DNA from: Oxalobacteraceae bacterium OTU3CAMAD1
GTDB taxonomy: Bacteria > Pseudomonadota > Gammaproteobacteria > Burkholderiales > Burkholderiaceae_D
NCBI GenBank assembly: GCA_024123915.1
Contig: CP099650.1
Coordinates: 2,108,001-2,172,000 of the forward strand
Reading direction: 5' to 3'
DNA: 64,000 nt
Shown here: positions 9,293-18,292 of the stretch, piece after piece
Numbering within the stretch: the stretch's first letter is position 1
How the letters are laid out: every line of letters starts with the position of its first letter
The notes under the pieces: generated by a model
What the model saw: only the letters and a program-made list of their open reading frames with translations
The model's database searches: none
Told to the model about the DNA's origin: nothing
Made by a program: the position numbers and the translations under genes

Positions 9293-9468
9293 GTCCACTC
9301 TCGGGGGCTCGTCGGCCACGAACGTACTGCATGTGCAAACGGCAATGTTGCCTGCGTAAAAAACAGACACACTGTAGCACAGCAACAATTATAGGAGGCC
9401 TCGCGCGAAGCCCGCGTACGCCAGCACACCCACGGGAGCAGGTAGTGGTTTTTTTGTAAGCCGAGAGC

Positions 9469-10323
9469 TTAGCCGATGAAGGAGTCGAATTGCAAGTCGA
9501 ACTCTTGCAGCGCCTTTTGGGCGTTCTGCATCTTCTTGCGAAATTCGGGGCCGCGCTGCAGCGCCAGGCCGACGGCCAGCACGTCGATGACGACGAGATA
9601 CGCCAGGCGCGCCGAGATCGGCGTGTAGGGGTCGATGTTGAAGATCAGGTCGATCGGGATGAGCACCGTGGCCAGGTCGGCCAGCGGGGTGCCGGACGGC
9701 GCCAGCACGATGACGTCGGCGCCGCCACGGCGGGCCAGCTTGATCGAACGCACCAGCGACGGGCTGTTGCCGCGCTGGGAAATGGCGACCACGGCGTCAC
9801 CGGTGCGCAACAGGGCGGCGGCGATGCTGTGGATGTGCGGGTCGGCGTAGGCCACCGTCGGCACGCCGGAGCGGAAGAACTTGTGCTGGGCGTCGGCGGC
9901 GACGATGCCGGACGTGCCCTGGCCGTAGAACTCGATCTTGTTGGCCTTCGCCAGGATGTCGAGCGCCTTCTGGATGGCGTCCGGGTCGAGGTTGTTGCGC
10001 AGGTCGAGCAGGGTGTTGATCGAGCGGCTGCAAATCTTGTTGACCAGGTCGGCCGCGAGGTCGTCCTGGGTCGGCTGCTCGTTCAGGCCCGGCAGGGCCA
10101 GCGCCAGCCCCTGCGCCAGTTTCAGCTTGAACTCGTGCCAGCCGTCGTAACCCAGCGTGCGGCAAAAGCGCACCACGGTCGGCTCGGACACTTGCGCGCT
10201 TTTGGCGAGCGCGGTGATGTTCTGGCTGACCGTCTGGCCGGGGTGGTCGAGCACGGCCAACGCGACTTTGCGCTCCGATTTGGAGAGCGAGTCGAGCTGG
10301 GTGCGGATGGAGTCGAGCAGCAT
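9469..10323 (-). CDS. hexR: HexR, RpiR-family transcriptional regulator of glucose metabolism
   Basis: The 284-residue protein has an N-terminal RpiR helix-turn-helix domain (ITALAKSAQVSEPTVVRFCR, residues about 36-55) and a C-terminal SIS sugar-phosphate-binding domain (GQGTSGIVAADAQHKFFRSG; ISQRGNSPS). HexR of proteobacteria represses zwf, edd and related genes and is released by the ED intermediate KDPG. It starts 16 bases after the zwf stop, so it lies in a zwf-hexR operon and should repress itself. Sites matching the HexR palindrome lie upstream of zwf, pgi and edd in this window. Confidence 0.93.
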   Translation of the reverse strand: MLLDSIRTQLDSLSKSERKVALAVLDHPGQTVSQNITALAKSAQVSEPTVVRFCRTLGYDGWHEFKLKLAQGLALALPGLNEQPTQDDLAADLVNKICSRSINTLLDLRNNLDPDAIQKALDILAKANKIEFYGQGTSGIVAADAQHKFFRSGVPTVAYADPHIHSIAAALLRTGDAVVAISQRGNSPSLVRSIKLARRGGADVIVLAPSGTPLADLATVLIPIDLIFNIDPYTPISARLAYLVVIDVLAVGLALQRGPEFRKKMQNAQKALQEFDLQFDSFIG

Positions 10324-10339
10324 CGGAGCGTTAGGGCTT

Positions 10340-11812
10340 TTAGTCTTCCGGCAGCGCTTCTTCGCGCCACTGCAGGCCGTCGCGGCCGATCAGCGCGGAG
10401 GCGGCGGCCGGACCCCAGGTGCCGGAGGCGTACGGAATCGGATAGCTGTCGTCGCTTTCCCAGTTGTTCAGGATCGGCTCGACCCATTCCCATGCCGCTT
10501 CCAGTTCGTCGCCGCGCATGAACAGGGTCAATTGGCCGCGCAGCACGTCCAGCAGCAGGCGCTCGTAGGCGTCCATGCGGGGCGATTTGAACGATTCGCG
10601 GAAGTCCAGTTCCAGCTCGGCCTGTTTCAGGCGCATGCCGTCGCCGGGCGTCTTGGCCATCAGGTTCATACGCAGGCCCTCGTCGGGCTGCAGGCGGATG
10701 ACCAGCGAATTGGGCTGGAAGCTGTTGGTCGGCTGGGCGAAGATCGAGTGCGGGATCTGCTTGAAGCGCACGACGATCTCGGCCAGGCCGTCGGCCATGC
10801 GCTTGCCGGTGCGCAGGTAGAAAGGCACGCCGGCCCAGCGCCAGGTGTCGATTTCCGCCTTCATGGCGACAAAGGTTTCGGTGCGCGAGTGTTCCGGCGC
10901 GTCCGGCTCGTCGCGGTAGCTCGGCACGGCCTTGCCGTCCACGTGGCCGGCGCGGTACTGGCCGCGCACGATGTTTTGCGCCAGGGTGGTCGGCGTGAAT
11001 TTTTTCAGCGAGCGCAGCACTTGCAGCTTGGCGTCGCGCACGGCGTCCGGGGCGATCGAGGTCGGCGGCTCCATGGCGACGATGCACAACAGTTGCAGCA
11101 GGTGGTTTTGCAGCATGTCGCGCAGCGCGCCCGACGTGTCGTAGTAACCCATGCGGTTGCCGACGCCGAGTTTTTCGGCGATGGTGATCTGCACGTCGGA
11201 GATCCATTCGCGGCGCCACAGCGGCTCGAACAGGATGTTGCCGAAGCGCAGGGCCAGCAGGTTCTGCACGGTTTCCTTGCCGAGGTAGTGGTCGATCCGG
11301 TAAATCTGCGATTCCTCGAAGACTTTGCCCACTTCGGCGTTGATCTGCTTGGCCGAGGCGAGGTCGCGCCCGAGCGGCTTTTCCAGCACCACGCGCGAGT
11401 TCTTGGTGACCAGGCCGTTCTCTTTGAGGTTGTCGCAGATCTGCGAGAAGATCGCCGGCGGCGTGGCCAGGTAGTAGACGCGGGTGATGGCGTCGTCCTT
11501 GCGCAGCGCCTCGACCAGGTTCTTGTAGCTGGCGCTGTCGGTGGCGTTCAAGGACACGTAGACGATGCGCGCGGTGAAGCGGGTCCAGGCGGCCGGGGTG
11601 ATGGCCGGCGACTTGACGTGGGGCTTGGAGGTGGTTTCGACCGTATGCAGGAAGTCCTCCTGGCTGGCGTCCGCGCGGCCGACGCAGATGATGCGCGCGG
11701 TCGGGGGCAAGTCGTTGGCCACGTCGCGGGCGTACATCGCCGGCAGCAATTTGCGCATCGCCAGATCGCCGCTGCCGCCGAACAGAACCAGATCAAAATC
11801 GGTAAGAGCCAT
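10340..11812 (-). CDS. zwf: Glucose-6-phosphate 1-dehydrogenase
   Basis: This enzyme oxidises glucose-6-phosphate to 6-phosphogluconolactone with NAD(P)+, the entry step of the oxidative pentose phosphate and ED routes. It is 490 residues. The nucleotide-binding turn is LFGGSGDLAMRKL and the active-site signature is RIDHYLGKETVQN. The ATG at 11812 (MALTDFDL) is chosen over an upstream TTG at 11830. It is the first gene of a zwf-hexR operon, with two HexR-like operators about 100 and 130 bases upstream. Confidence 0.97.
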   Translation of the reverse strand: MALTDFDLVLFGGSGDLAMRKLLPAMYARDVANDLPPTARIICVGRADASQEDFLHTVETTSKPHVKSPAITPAAWTRFTARIVYVSLNATDSASYKNLVEALRKDDAITRVYYLATPPAIFSQICDNLKENGLVTKNSRVVLEKPLGRDLASAKQINAEVGKVFEESQIYRIDHYLGKETVQNLLALRFGNILFEPLWRREWISDVQITIAEKLGVGNRMGYYDTSGALRDMLQNHLLQLLCIVAMEPPTSIAPDAVRDAKLQVLRSLKKFTPTTLAQNIVRGQYRAGHVDGKAVPSYRDEPDAPEHSRTETFVAMKAEIDTWRWAGVPFYLRTGKRMADGLAEIVVRFKQIPHSIFAQPTNSFQPNSLVIRLQPDEGLRMNLMAKTPGDGMRLKQAELELDFRESFKSPRMDAYERLLLDVLRGQLTLFMRGDELEAAWEWVEPILNNWESDDSYPIPYASGTWGPAAASALIGRDGLQWREEALPED

Positions 11813-11911
11813 AATTGAGAGTCGTCGCAAGAGTAGGGTGTGCCTGAATGGGAGGTCGCTGCAGAGCGCCGCCGCCGGCTTGACACTATAACCGGAGGCG
11901 ATTTTTCATTG

Positions 11912-11925
11912 TGTAAATTTACTAC
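11912..11925. promoter_or_regulatory. HexR-like operator upstream of zwf (proximal)
   Basis: The sequence reads TGTAAATTTACTAC here; its complement is GTAGTAAATTTACA. It fits the window-derived consensus TGTAGTAAAWTTACA shared by four sites, all upstream of ED or hexose-phosphate genes. It lies 100 bases before the zwf start codon. Binding by HexR is inferred from motif and gene context. Confidence 0.65.
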
Positions 11926-11943
11926 GGTAAGCGGTGAAATGCA

Positions 11944-11958
11944 AGTAATTTTACTACA
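11944..11958. promoter_or_regulatory. HexR-like operator upstream of zwf (distal)
   Basis: The sequence is AGTAATTTTACTACA, complement TGTAGTAAAATTACT, 14 of 15 matches to the local consensus. It lies about 18 bases beyond the proximal site, so paired or cooperative HexR binding at the zwf-hexR promoter is plausible. Confidence 0.65.
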
Positions 11959-12063
11959 TTTCGTTGGTGTTTTTGTTATGGGTTTGCGGTCTTGGGAGTG
12001 AAGCTACTATACAGTGTCGCGCCGGTTTTTGCCGGGGTGTGGCGGAGGCCGTGGCGGCGCGTT

Positions 12064-12193
12064 GGCGGATTACGGCGTGCCGCCTAATCCGCCCTACGTG
12101 GATCCGTGGTTTGTCCAGGCCACGTGGCGCCTGGCCACGCCGTATGCGCGACATCGGAAACACGTAGGGCGGATTAGCGCAGCGTAATCCGCC
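12064..12193. repeat. Paired GTAGGGYGGATTA repeat (BIME-like), copy 2
   Basis: Units at 12064-12100 (GGCGGATTACGGCGTGCC onward to CCTACGTG) and 12161-12193 (CACGTAGGGCGGATTAGC onward to AATCCGCC) face each other across a 60-base spacer. The gap between the SMP-30 lactonase stop and the zwf promoter region holds nothing else. The unit sequences match those at 7292-7389 almost base for base. Confidence 0.85.
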
Positions 12194-12218
12194 ATGTGCG
12201 AGCCGTCTGCGGCACAAA

Positions 12219-13115
12219 TTAATTCCGGTACGGTGGATTTACGCGGCCGGCGACATCCACCCTGATCGCCAGCAGCTTGCCGCTGAGCGGGTACTGTTCC
12301 AGCTCGGCGGCCGGGCGTTCGCCGGCGCTGGTGACATATAAGGTGCGCAAATCGGCGCCGCCGAAGGCCAGCATCGTCGGGCAGCGCAGCGGCAGCTTGA
12401 TCTCGTCGAGCAGTTCGCCCTCGGGCGACAGCTTGACCAGCCGCCCGCCCTCGAACAGCGCGCTCCAGTAGTTGCCGTCGCTGTCGACCGCCGCGCCGTC
12501 CGGACGGCCGCCGTAATTAATGGCCTTGTCGGCCGAGAACTGCATGAACGGCCGCTGGTTTTCCACGGTGCCGGCGTCGACGTCGAAGTCGAAGCGCCGC
12601 ACCAAATGCGCCGTGGTATCGGCGTGGTACATGGTCTTGCCGTCCGGGCTAAAAGCGAGGCCGTTCGAGTTGGTCATGCCGCCCGACCAGGCCTTGCGGA
12701 TCTCGCCCTGTTCCAGCACGAACATCTCGGCGGCCGGCCGGTCGCGCGGCTCGTAGATGGTGCCGACCCAGAAACGCCCGGCCGGATCGACCCGGCCGTC
12801 GTTGAAGCGGGCCAGCGAGGTGTCGTACGGCGCCGGCGCGATCTCGGTGATGCGGACTTCGTCGCTGCCGGTGTCGAGGTGGTAAAAGCCGCTGCGCATG
12901 GCGACGATCAAGCCGCCGTTGTCGCTGACGGCCAGGCTGGCCGGTTCGCTCGACAAACGCCACGACCGGTGCTCGCCGCTGGCCGGGTCGAGCCGGTGCA
13001 CGGTAAAGGCGGGGATGTCGACCCAGTACAGCGCCTGCTCCCCCTCGTGCCACAGCGGGCATTCGCCGGTTTGCATGACGGCGTCGTAGGCCACTTCGAT
13101 GTGCGGTGCGCTCAT
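12219..13115 (-). CDS. SMP-30/gluconolactonase family lactonase
   Basis: This 298-residue protein is a six-bladed beta-propeller of the SMP-30/LRE/gluconolactonase family, which hydrolyses sugar lactones using one divalent metal ion. Landmarks are ECPLWHEGEQALYWVDIP near the N-terminus (metal-ligand Glu), FNDGRVDPAGRFWVGT, NSNGLAFSPDGKTMYHADT, and GRPDGAAVDSDGNYW. No signal peptide is evident, so it is probably cytosolic. It starts 13 bases after pgi stops and is co-transcribed with it. The ATG at 13115 is favoured because AGGA lies 6 bases upstream. Its neighbours suggest a role on gluconolactone or 6-phosphogluconolactone; no canonical pgl gene is in this window. Confidence 0.88.
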   Translation of the reverse strand: MSAPHIEVAYDAVMQTGECPLWHEGEQALYWVDIPAFTVHRLDPASGEHRSWRLSSEPASLAVSDNGGLIVAMRSGFYHLDTGSDEVRITEIAPAPYDTSLARFNDGRVDPAGRFWVGTIYEPRDRPAAEMFVLEQGEIRKAWSGGMTNSNGLAFSPDGKTMYHADTTAHLVRRFDFDVDAGTVENQRPFMQFSADKAINYGGRPDGAAVDSDGNYWSALFEGGRLVKLSPEGELLDEIKLPLRCPTMLAFGGADLRTLYVTSAGERPAAELEQYPLSGKLLAIRVDVAGRVNPPYRN

Positions 13116-13128
13116 GGTCATCCTCGGA

Positions 13129-14778
13129 TTAAATGTGCTGGGCCGCTTTGGCCATGACGATCAGGCCATTGGTCGAGCTGTCGTGGCGCTCCGGCTGGAC
13201 GTCGCCCGTCAATTCGGCGTGGATGTTCTTGGCCAGCACCTTGCCCAGCTCCACACCCCACTGGTCGAAGCTGTTGACGTCCCACAGCACGCCTTGCACG
13301 AAGGTCTTGTGCTCGTACAGCGCGATCAGCGCGCCCAGCGTCGTTGGCGTCAACTGATCCATCAGGATGGTGTTGGACGGGCGGTTGCCGGGGAAGGTCT
13401 TGTGCGGCACCAGCGCCTCGATTTCCTCGGCGCCCAGCTTTTGCGCGGTCAGGTCGGCGCGCACTTCGTCGGCGGTCTTGCCGGTCATGAACGCTTCCGA
13501 CTGGGCGAAGCAGTTGGCCAGCAGCGAGTCGTGGTGGCCCGGCAGGTCGTGCGTGGCGCGCAAGGTGGCGATGAAGTCGATCGGCGTGACGTCGGTGCCC
13601 TGGTGCAGCAGCTGGAAGTAGGCGTGCTGCGCGTTGGTGCCGCATTCGCCCCAGACGACAGGGCAGGTTGGCGTGTCGACTTCGGCGCCGTCGCGGGTGA
13701 CGCGCTTGCCGTTGCTTTCCATGTCGAGCTGCTGCAGGTAGGCCGGGAAGCGGTTCAAATCCTGGTGGTAGGGCGCGATCGACAACGAGCCGGCGCCGAG
13801 GAACTGGCGGTTCCAAAAGCCGACCATGGCCAGCAGCACCGGCATGTTCTGTTCCAACGGGGCGGTGCGGAAGTGCTCGTCCATGGCGTGGGCGCCGGCC
13901 AGGAAGTCGCTGAAGTAGCCGTAGCCGACCGCCAGCGCAACGGCCAGGCCGATCGCCGACCAGACGGAATAGCGGCCGCCGACCCAATCCCAGAACGGGA
14001 ACATGTTGGCCGGGTCGATGCCGAAGGCCTTGACCGCCTCGGTGTTGGTGGAGACGGCGACGAAGTGGCGCGCCAGATCTTCTTCCTTGGCCGTTTTGAG
14101 GAACCAGGTGCGCGCGGTGCCGGCGTTGAGCATGGTCTCGGCCGTGACGAAGGTCTTGGAGGCGATGATGAACAGCGTGGTTTCGGGATCGACCTGGGCC
14201 AGCGCGGCGTCCATGTCATGGCCGTCGACGTTGGAGACGAAGTGCATCTTCAGGCGCGGGTGGGCGTACGAGCGCAGCGCCAGCACGGCCATTTTCGGGC
14301 CCAGGTCCGAGCCGCCGATGCCGACGTTGACGACGTCGGTGATCGGTTTGCCCGTGTGGCCGAGCCAGGCGCCAGAGCGGACCTGGTCGGTGAATTCCTT
14401 GACATGGTCGAGCACGGCGTGGACGTCGCCGCTGACATCCTGGCCGTCAACGGTGAAATTTTTGCCGCGCGGCAATCTCAGCGCGGTATGCAGCACGGCG
14501 CGATGTTCTGTAATATTGATCTTCTCGCCATTGAACATGGCGTCGCGCTTGGCTTCGACGCCGCGCTCGCGGGCCAGGTCGAGCAGCAGGTCGACGGTGG
14601 TGCCGGTCAGGCGGTTCTTGGAATAATCGAGGAACAGGCCGGCCGCATCGACCGTCAGGGTCGGGAATCGCTTGGCGTCGTGCGCGAACAGTTGGCGCAA
14701 TTGCCAGTGTTTGGCGTCGGCGGCGTGGGATTCGAGGGCTTTGAAGCTGGCGAGGGTGGTCAGGGCGGGCTGGCGCAT
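13129..14778 (-). CDS. pgi: Glucose-6-phosphate isomerase
   Basis: This cytosolic enzyme interconverts glucose-6-phosphate and fructose-6-phosphate. It is 549 residues, the usual bacterial length. It has the sugar-phosphate SIS signatures [25 protein letters not shown] and [15 protein letters not shown], and the C-terminal [10 protein letters not shown] region. The ATG at 14778 (MRQPALTTL) is preferred; a GTG at 14850 would place the start inside the HexR-like operator. It leads a pgi-lactonase operon divergent from edd-eda. Confidence 0.96.
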   Translation of the reverse strand: MRQPALTTLASFKALESHAADAKHWQLRQLFAHDAKRFPTLTVDAAGLFLDYSKNRLTGTTVDLLLDLARERGVEAKRDAMFNGEKINITEHRAVLHTALRLPRGKNFTVDGQDVSGDVHAVLDHVKEFTDQVRSGAWLGHTGKPITDVVNVGIGGSDLGPKMAVLALRSYAHPRLKMHFVSNVDGHDMDAALAQVDPETTLFIIASKTFVTAETMLNAGTARTWFLKTAKEEDLARHFVAVSTNTEAVKAFGIDPANMFPFWDWVGGRYSVWSAIGLAVALAVGYGYFSDFLAGAHAMDEHFRTAPLEQNMPVLLAMVGFWNRQFLGAGSLSIAPYHQDLNRFPAYLQQLDMESNGKRVTRDGAEVDTPTCPVVWGECGTNAQHAYFQLLHQGTDVTPIDFIATLRATHDLPGHHDSLLANCFAQSEAFMTGKTADEVRADLTAQKLGAEEIEALVPHKTFPGNRPSNTILMDQLTPTTLGALIALYEHKTFVQGVLWDVNSFDQWGVELGKVLAKNIHAELTGDVQPERHDSSTNGLIVMAKAAQHI

Positions 14779-14840
14779 AATGGTCGGGCGTCTTCGTCTG
14801 ATGGGTAGGAGGGGATGCGTGAATAATACAGGAAAACCCG

Positions 14841-14855
14841 GTAAATTCACTACGA
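14841..14855. promoter_or_regulatory. HexR-like operator upstream of pgi
   Basis: The sequence GTAAATTCACTACGA (complement TCGTAGTGAATTTAC) matches the local HexR consensus with two deviations. It lies about 65 bases upstream of the pgi start, in the pgi/edd divergent gap. It is the weakest of the four sites. Confidence 0.5.
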
Positions 14856-14986
14856 CACTATTGAAAGAATAGAATTTTTATCGCCCTGGAGGTGGTTTTT
14901 CCTGCATGCCAGGATGCTTTTCCGGTGCCGGCGGTCGCCAGCGTTTGCCAGCTAAAGATAGAAAAAAACGGTCGGTTTTGAGATTT

Positions 14987-15001
14987 TGTAGTAAAATTTC
15001 A
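14987..15001. promoter_or_regulatory. HexR-like operator upstream of edd
   Basis: TGTAGTAAAATTTCA, with one mismatch to the local consensus, lies 25 bases before the edd start codon. It probably overlaps the promoter or early leader, a good position for repression. It shares the pgi/edd divergent gap with the site at 14841. Confidence 0.65.
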
Positions 15002-15026
15002 GGGAATTCATTCATAAGGAACAATC

Positions 15027-16949
15027 ATGGCGTTGCATCCGGTCTTGGAAACTGTCACCGCTCGCATCATCGAGCGTAGCAAACCTTCGCGCGGCGCGTA
15101 CCTGGCGCACCTGGAGGCGGCTCGTGTAAAGGGCGTGCAGCGCGGCGCCCTGGCGTGCACGAACCTGGCGCACGGTTTTGCCGCCTTCCCCGCCAACGAC
15201 AAGCTGTCGTTGAAGGAATTGAAAAAGCCCTCGGTGGCGATCGTCTCGGCCTACAACGACATGCTGTCGGCGCACCAGCCGTTCGAGGGCTTCCCGGCGC
15301 TGATCAAGGACGCCGTGCGCGAAGTGGGCGCCGTGGCGCAGTACGCCGGCGGCACGCCCGCCATGTGCGACGGCGTCACGCAGGGCCAGCCGGGCATGGA
15401 GCTGTCGCTGTTCTCGCGCGACGCCATCGCCATGGCGACCGCCATCGCGCTGTCCCATAATATGTTCGACTCGGCCGTCTACCTGGGCGTGTGCGACAAG
15501 ATCGTGCCGGGCCTGCTGATCGGCGCGCTGCACTTCGGCCACCTGCCAGCCGTGTTCGTGCCGGCCGGCCCGATGACGACCGGCCTGTCGAATTCCGAGA
15601 AAGCGAAAATTCGCCAGCTGTACGCACAGGGCAAGGTCGGCCGCGCCGAGCTGCTCGAGGGCGAATCGCAGTCCTACCACGGCGCCGGCACCTGTACCTT
15701 CTACGGCACCGCCAACAGCAACCAGATGCTGATGGAGGTCATGGGCCTGCACCTGCCGGGCGCCGCCTTCATCACCCCGAACACGCCGCTGCGCGACGAG
15801 TTGACCAAGGCCGCCGCCCGCCGCGCGGCCGTCATCACGGCGCAGTCGAGCGAGTACCTGCCGGTCGGCCATGTGGTCGACGAGAAGTCCATCGTCAACG
15901 CCATCGTCGCGCTGCTGACCACCGGCGGCTCGACCAACCACACGCTGCACCTGGTGGCCATCGCCAAGGCGGCCGGCATCGTCATCGACTGGGACGACTT
16001 CGACGAGCTGTCGAAAGTGGTGCCGCTGCTGACGCGCATCTACCCGAACGGCAACGCCGACGTGAACCACTTCCACGCCGCCGGCGGCACCGGCTTCGTG
16101 ATCCGCGAACTGCTCAACGGCGGCCTGCTGCACGACGACGTCACCACCATCCTGGGCAAGGGCTTGCGCGCGCACTGCACCGAGCCGTTCCTGGGCGAAG
16201 CCGGCCAGGGCGTGGTCTGGCGCGACGCGCCGGCCGAATCGGGCGACGAAGCGGTACTGCGCAAGATCACCGCGCCGTTCTCGCCGGACGGCGGCACGGT
16301 GCTGGTCAAGGGTAACCTGGGCCGCGCGGTGATGAAGGTGTCGGCCGTGAAGCCGGAGCACCAGACGGTGGAAGCGCCGGCGCTGGTGTTCAACTCGCAG
16401 GAAGATTTCATGGACGCCTACAAGGCCGGCCAGCTCGATCGCGACTTCGTCGCCGTGCTGCGCTTCCAGGGCCCGCGCGCCAACGGCATGCCGGAACTGC
16501 ACGCGCTGACGCCGGCGCTGGCCAACCTGCAGGACGCCGGCCGCCACGTGGCGCTGGTGACCGACGGCCGCATGTCGGGCGCTTCCGGCAAGGTGCCGGC
16601 GGCGATCCACGTGTCGCCGGAGATCCTGGCCGGCGGTCCGCTGGGCCGCGTGCGCGACGGCGACATCATCCGCGTCTGCGCCAAGAACGGCGCGCTGGAA
16701 GCGCTGGTGGAGCCGGGCGTCTGGGCCGCGCGCGAACAGGCCACGGCCGACCTGACGCCGAACGGCGTGGGCATGGGCCGCGAGCTGTTCGCCATGTTCC
16801 GCAACAGTGTGTGCGAGGCGGAGAAGGGCGCGACCACGTTCCCGCTGCCGTCGCCGATTCCGACGATCGTCGGCCTGCATGACAAAGACCCGGTCGGCAA
16901 TACCGTGCCGGGTTCCGATGAAGATTTCTCGATGAAGAAAGAAGCCTAA
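15027..16949 (+). CDS. edd: Phosphogluconate dehydratase (Entner-Doudoroff)
   Basis: This enzyme dehydrates 6-phosphogluconate to 2-keto-3-deoxy-6-phosphogluconate (KDPG). It is 640 residues, an IlvD/Edd-family Fe-S enzyme. The Edd-type block [19 protein letters not shown] (Cys about 113) and further cysteines in LGVCDKI (about 154) and [16 protein letters not shown] (about 222) are the expected cluster ligands. AAGGA lies 7 bases before the ATG. It forms an operon with eda, which begins 3 bases after its stop. Confidence 0.97.
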   Translation: MALHPVLETVTARIIERSKPSRGAYLAHLEAARVKGVQRGALACTNLAHGFAAFPANDKLSLKELKKPSVAIVSAYNDMLSAHQPFEGFPALIKDAVREVGAVAQYAGGTPAMCDGVTQGQPGMELSLFSRDAIAMATAIALSHNMFDSAVYLGVCDKIVPGLLIGALHFGHLPAVFVPAGPMTTGLSNSEKAKIRQLYAQGKVGRAELLEGESQSYHGAGTCTFYGTANSNQMLMEVMGLHLPGAAFITPNTPLRDELTKAAARRAAVITAQSSEYLPVGHVVDEKSIVNAIVALLTTGGSTNHTLHLVAIAKAAGIVIDWDDFDELSKVVPLLTRIYPNGNADVNHFHAAGGTGFVIRELLNGGLLHDDVTTILGKGLRAHCTEPFLGEAGQGVVWRDAPAESGDEAVLRKITAPFSPDGGTVLVKGNLGRAVMKVSAVKPEHQTVEAPALVFNSQEDFMDAYKAGQLDRDFVAVLRFQGPRANGMPELHALTPALANLQDAGRHVALVTDGRMSGASGKVPAAIHVSPEILAGGPLGRVRDGDIIRVCAKNGALEALVEPGVWAAREQATADLTPNGVGMGRELFAMFRNSVCEAEKGATTFPLPSPIPTIVGLHDKDPVGNTVPGSDEDFSMKKEA

Positions 16950-16952
16950 GCC

Positions 16953-17576
16953 ATGACGATGACCCTGCTCGAAATTATGCGTACCTCGGCCGTGATCCCG
17001 GTGATCGCGATTGACGAACCTGAACACGCCGTCCCGCTGGCGCGCGCGCTGGTAGCCGGCGGCATCCGCGTGCTCGAAGTGACCCTCCGCACCAAGCACG
17101 GCCTGGGCGCGATCCGCGCCATGTCGGAAGTGGAAGGCGCCATCGTCGGCGTCGGCACGTTGACGCAGCCGGAAGAATTCGCCGCCGCGCGCGACGCCGG
17201 CGCGGTGTTCGGCGTCTCGCCGGGCCTGACGGCGGCGCTGATCGCCGCCGCCAAGAGCAGCGGCCTGCCGCTGCTGCCTGGCGTGATGACGCCGTCGGAA
17301 GTGATGGCCGCGCGCGAGCAGGGCTTCCGTCAACTGAAGCTCTTCCCGGCGGTGCCGGCCGGCGGCATCGGCATGCTCAACGCGATCAATGGCCCGCTGC
17401 CGGATGTGACGTTCTGCCCGACCGGCGGCATTTCGCAGGAGACGGCGTCGCAGTTCCTGGCGCTGAAGAACGTCGCCTGCGTGGGCGGCTCGTGGTTGAC
17501 GCCGAAGGACGCCATCGCCGCCGGCGACTGGGGCCGCATCACCGACCTGGCCAAGGCGGCCAGCGGTTTGCGCTAA
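16953..17576 (+). CDS. eda: KDPG/KHG aldolase
   Basis: This enzyme cleaves KDPG into pyruvate and glyceraldehyde-3-phosphate, completing the ED pathway. It is 207 residues, a class I TIM-barrel aldolase. The Schiff-base lysine lies in GFRQLKLFPA, with substrate residues in RVLEVTLRTKHG and the phosphate loop FCPTGGI. It directly follows edd in the same operon and ends at an intrinsic terminator. Confidence 0.96.
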   Translation: MTMTLLEIMRTSAVIPVIAIDEPEHAVPLARALVAGGIRVLEVTLRTKHGLGAIRAMSEVEGAIVGVGTLTQPEEFAAARDAGAVFGVSPGLTAALIAAAKSSGLPLLPGVMTPSEVMAAREQGFRQLKLFPAVPAGGIGMLNAINGPLPDVTFCPTGGISQETASQFLALKNVACVGGSWLTPKDAIAAGDWGRITDLAKAASGLR

Positions 17577-17583
17577 AACCGGA

Positions 17584-17607
17584 ACGACGCCTCGGCGTCG
17601 TTTTTTT
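17584..17607 (+). terminator. Intrinsic terminator of edd-eda
   Basis: Arms ACGACGCC and GGCGTCGT flank a 2-base turn and run straight into seven T bases, 8 bases after the eda stop codon. It partly overlaps the 3' end of the convergent brnA gene. Confidence 0.9.
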
Positions 17608-17890
17608 ATGGCGCGGCGCCAAGCAGTCGCTGATCGAGTTCTTCGCGCAGCACCTTGCGTAGTCCGGCTAAGGTCAGTGGCTGATTGTCCTTGTTGCGCT
17701 TGTCGATGTTCTTTATGGCGTCGCGGAGTGTGGCGTTAATCATGGTTTGATAGCCGGTTCCCTGTGCCTCGGCCTCATCGCGGAAATAGGCAATGACATC
17801 GTCGTCCAGCATAATGGTGATGCGCGTCTTTCCGGTCGGGTCGATGATCGGCCCGCGCTTGCCTTTGCTGAAATCGTATTCCTTATCCAT
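17606..17890 (-). CDS. brnA: BrnA-family antitoxin
   Basis: This 94-residue protein is the antitoxin and DNA-binding partner of a type II BrnT/BrnA system. The N-terminal KEYDFSKGKRGP motif, then GKTRITIMLDDDVIAYFRDEA and GYQTMINATLRDAI, match the BrnA ribbon-helix-helix pattern. BrnA neutralises the BrnT ribonuclease and represses the shared promoter. Its first 8 bases overlap the end of the toxin reading frame, the usual toxin-first arrangement. The antitoxin looks intact although the toxin gene carries a stop codon. Confidence 0.88.
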   Translation of the reverse strand: MDKEYDFSKGKRGPIIDPTGKTRITIMLDDDVIAYFRDEAEAQGTGYQTMINATLRDAIKNIDKRNKDNQPLTLAGLRKVLREELDQRLLGAAP

Positions 17891-18164
17891 GGTATTGCTC
17901 CGCTTCGCCTTTGCTGGCCTTGCGCGCGGAGATTACTCTTGTCCGGTTCCCGCGCTGAGTGTGAATGACTACTAGAATTCTGCCGATGCCGTCAGCGCCC
18001 ACTGTGCAGAATCTCTGTTACCCATTCTCATCGAAAATTTCGATTGTGATGCACATCGGGTCGTTCAGCGCGTCCTCCGCCTGAGAGAAGCTGACTTTAT
18101 GCTTGATGAGGTTTGACCTTGCCTTGACAGGATCGAACTCGATTTCGTGAGTGTGATTATGCAT
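17883..18164 (-). pseudogene. brnT: BrnT-family toxin gene with an in-frame premature stop
   Basis: Reading from the ATG at 18164 gives HEIEFDPVKARSNLIKHKVSF and ALNDPMCITIEIFDENG, a clear BrnT N-terminal half. A TAA follows at 18018-18020. Translation past that stop, in the same frame, resumes the family sequence: QRFCTVGADGIGRILVVIHT, then an RVISARKAS segment, ending EAEQYHG with a stop that overlaps the brnA start. A single GAA-to-TAA change would explain the stop (normal BrnT has Glu here). Without readthrough the product loses the C-terminal half carrying the catalytic core strands and the ISARKA segment, so it should be inactive. Confidence 0.85.
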
Positions 18165-18176
18165 ATAGTATGCATA
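18158..18176. promoter_or_regulatory. Repeated TATGCATA operator at the brnT start
   Basis: Two identical palindromes, TATGCATA at 18158-18165 and 18169-18176, are separated by 3 bases and cover the brnT start codon and the bases just upstream. Ribbon-helix-helix antitoxins bind short repeated palindromes like this, so it is the probable BrnA autoregulatory site. Confidence 0.55.
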
Positions 18177-18292
18177 TACAGTCAAGATGGCTCGCGTGCG
18201 TTGATCAAACTCGCCCAATAAGCAAATTTGTGAGCGATTCTAGTGCTTGCTCGGTGATAAACCGCCGGGGTCAACCGCCGGGGCTGGTGCGC

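Noticed and set aside
9361..9380. LexA box in CACACTGTAGCACAG near the KaiC-like gene
   Set aside because: The CTGT and ACAG halves are only 3 bases apart, not the required 8.
18015..18021. Frameshift in brnT
   Set aside because: The BrnT sequence continues past the stop in the same frame, so it is a nonsense change and not a frameshift.
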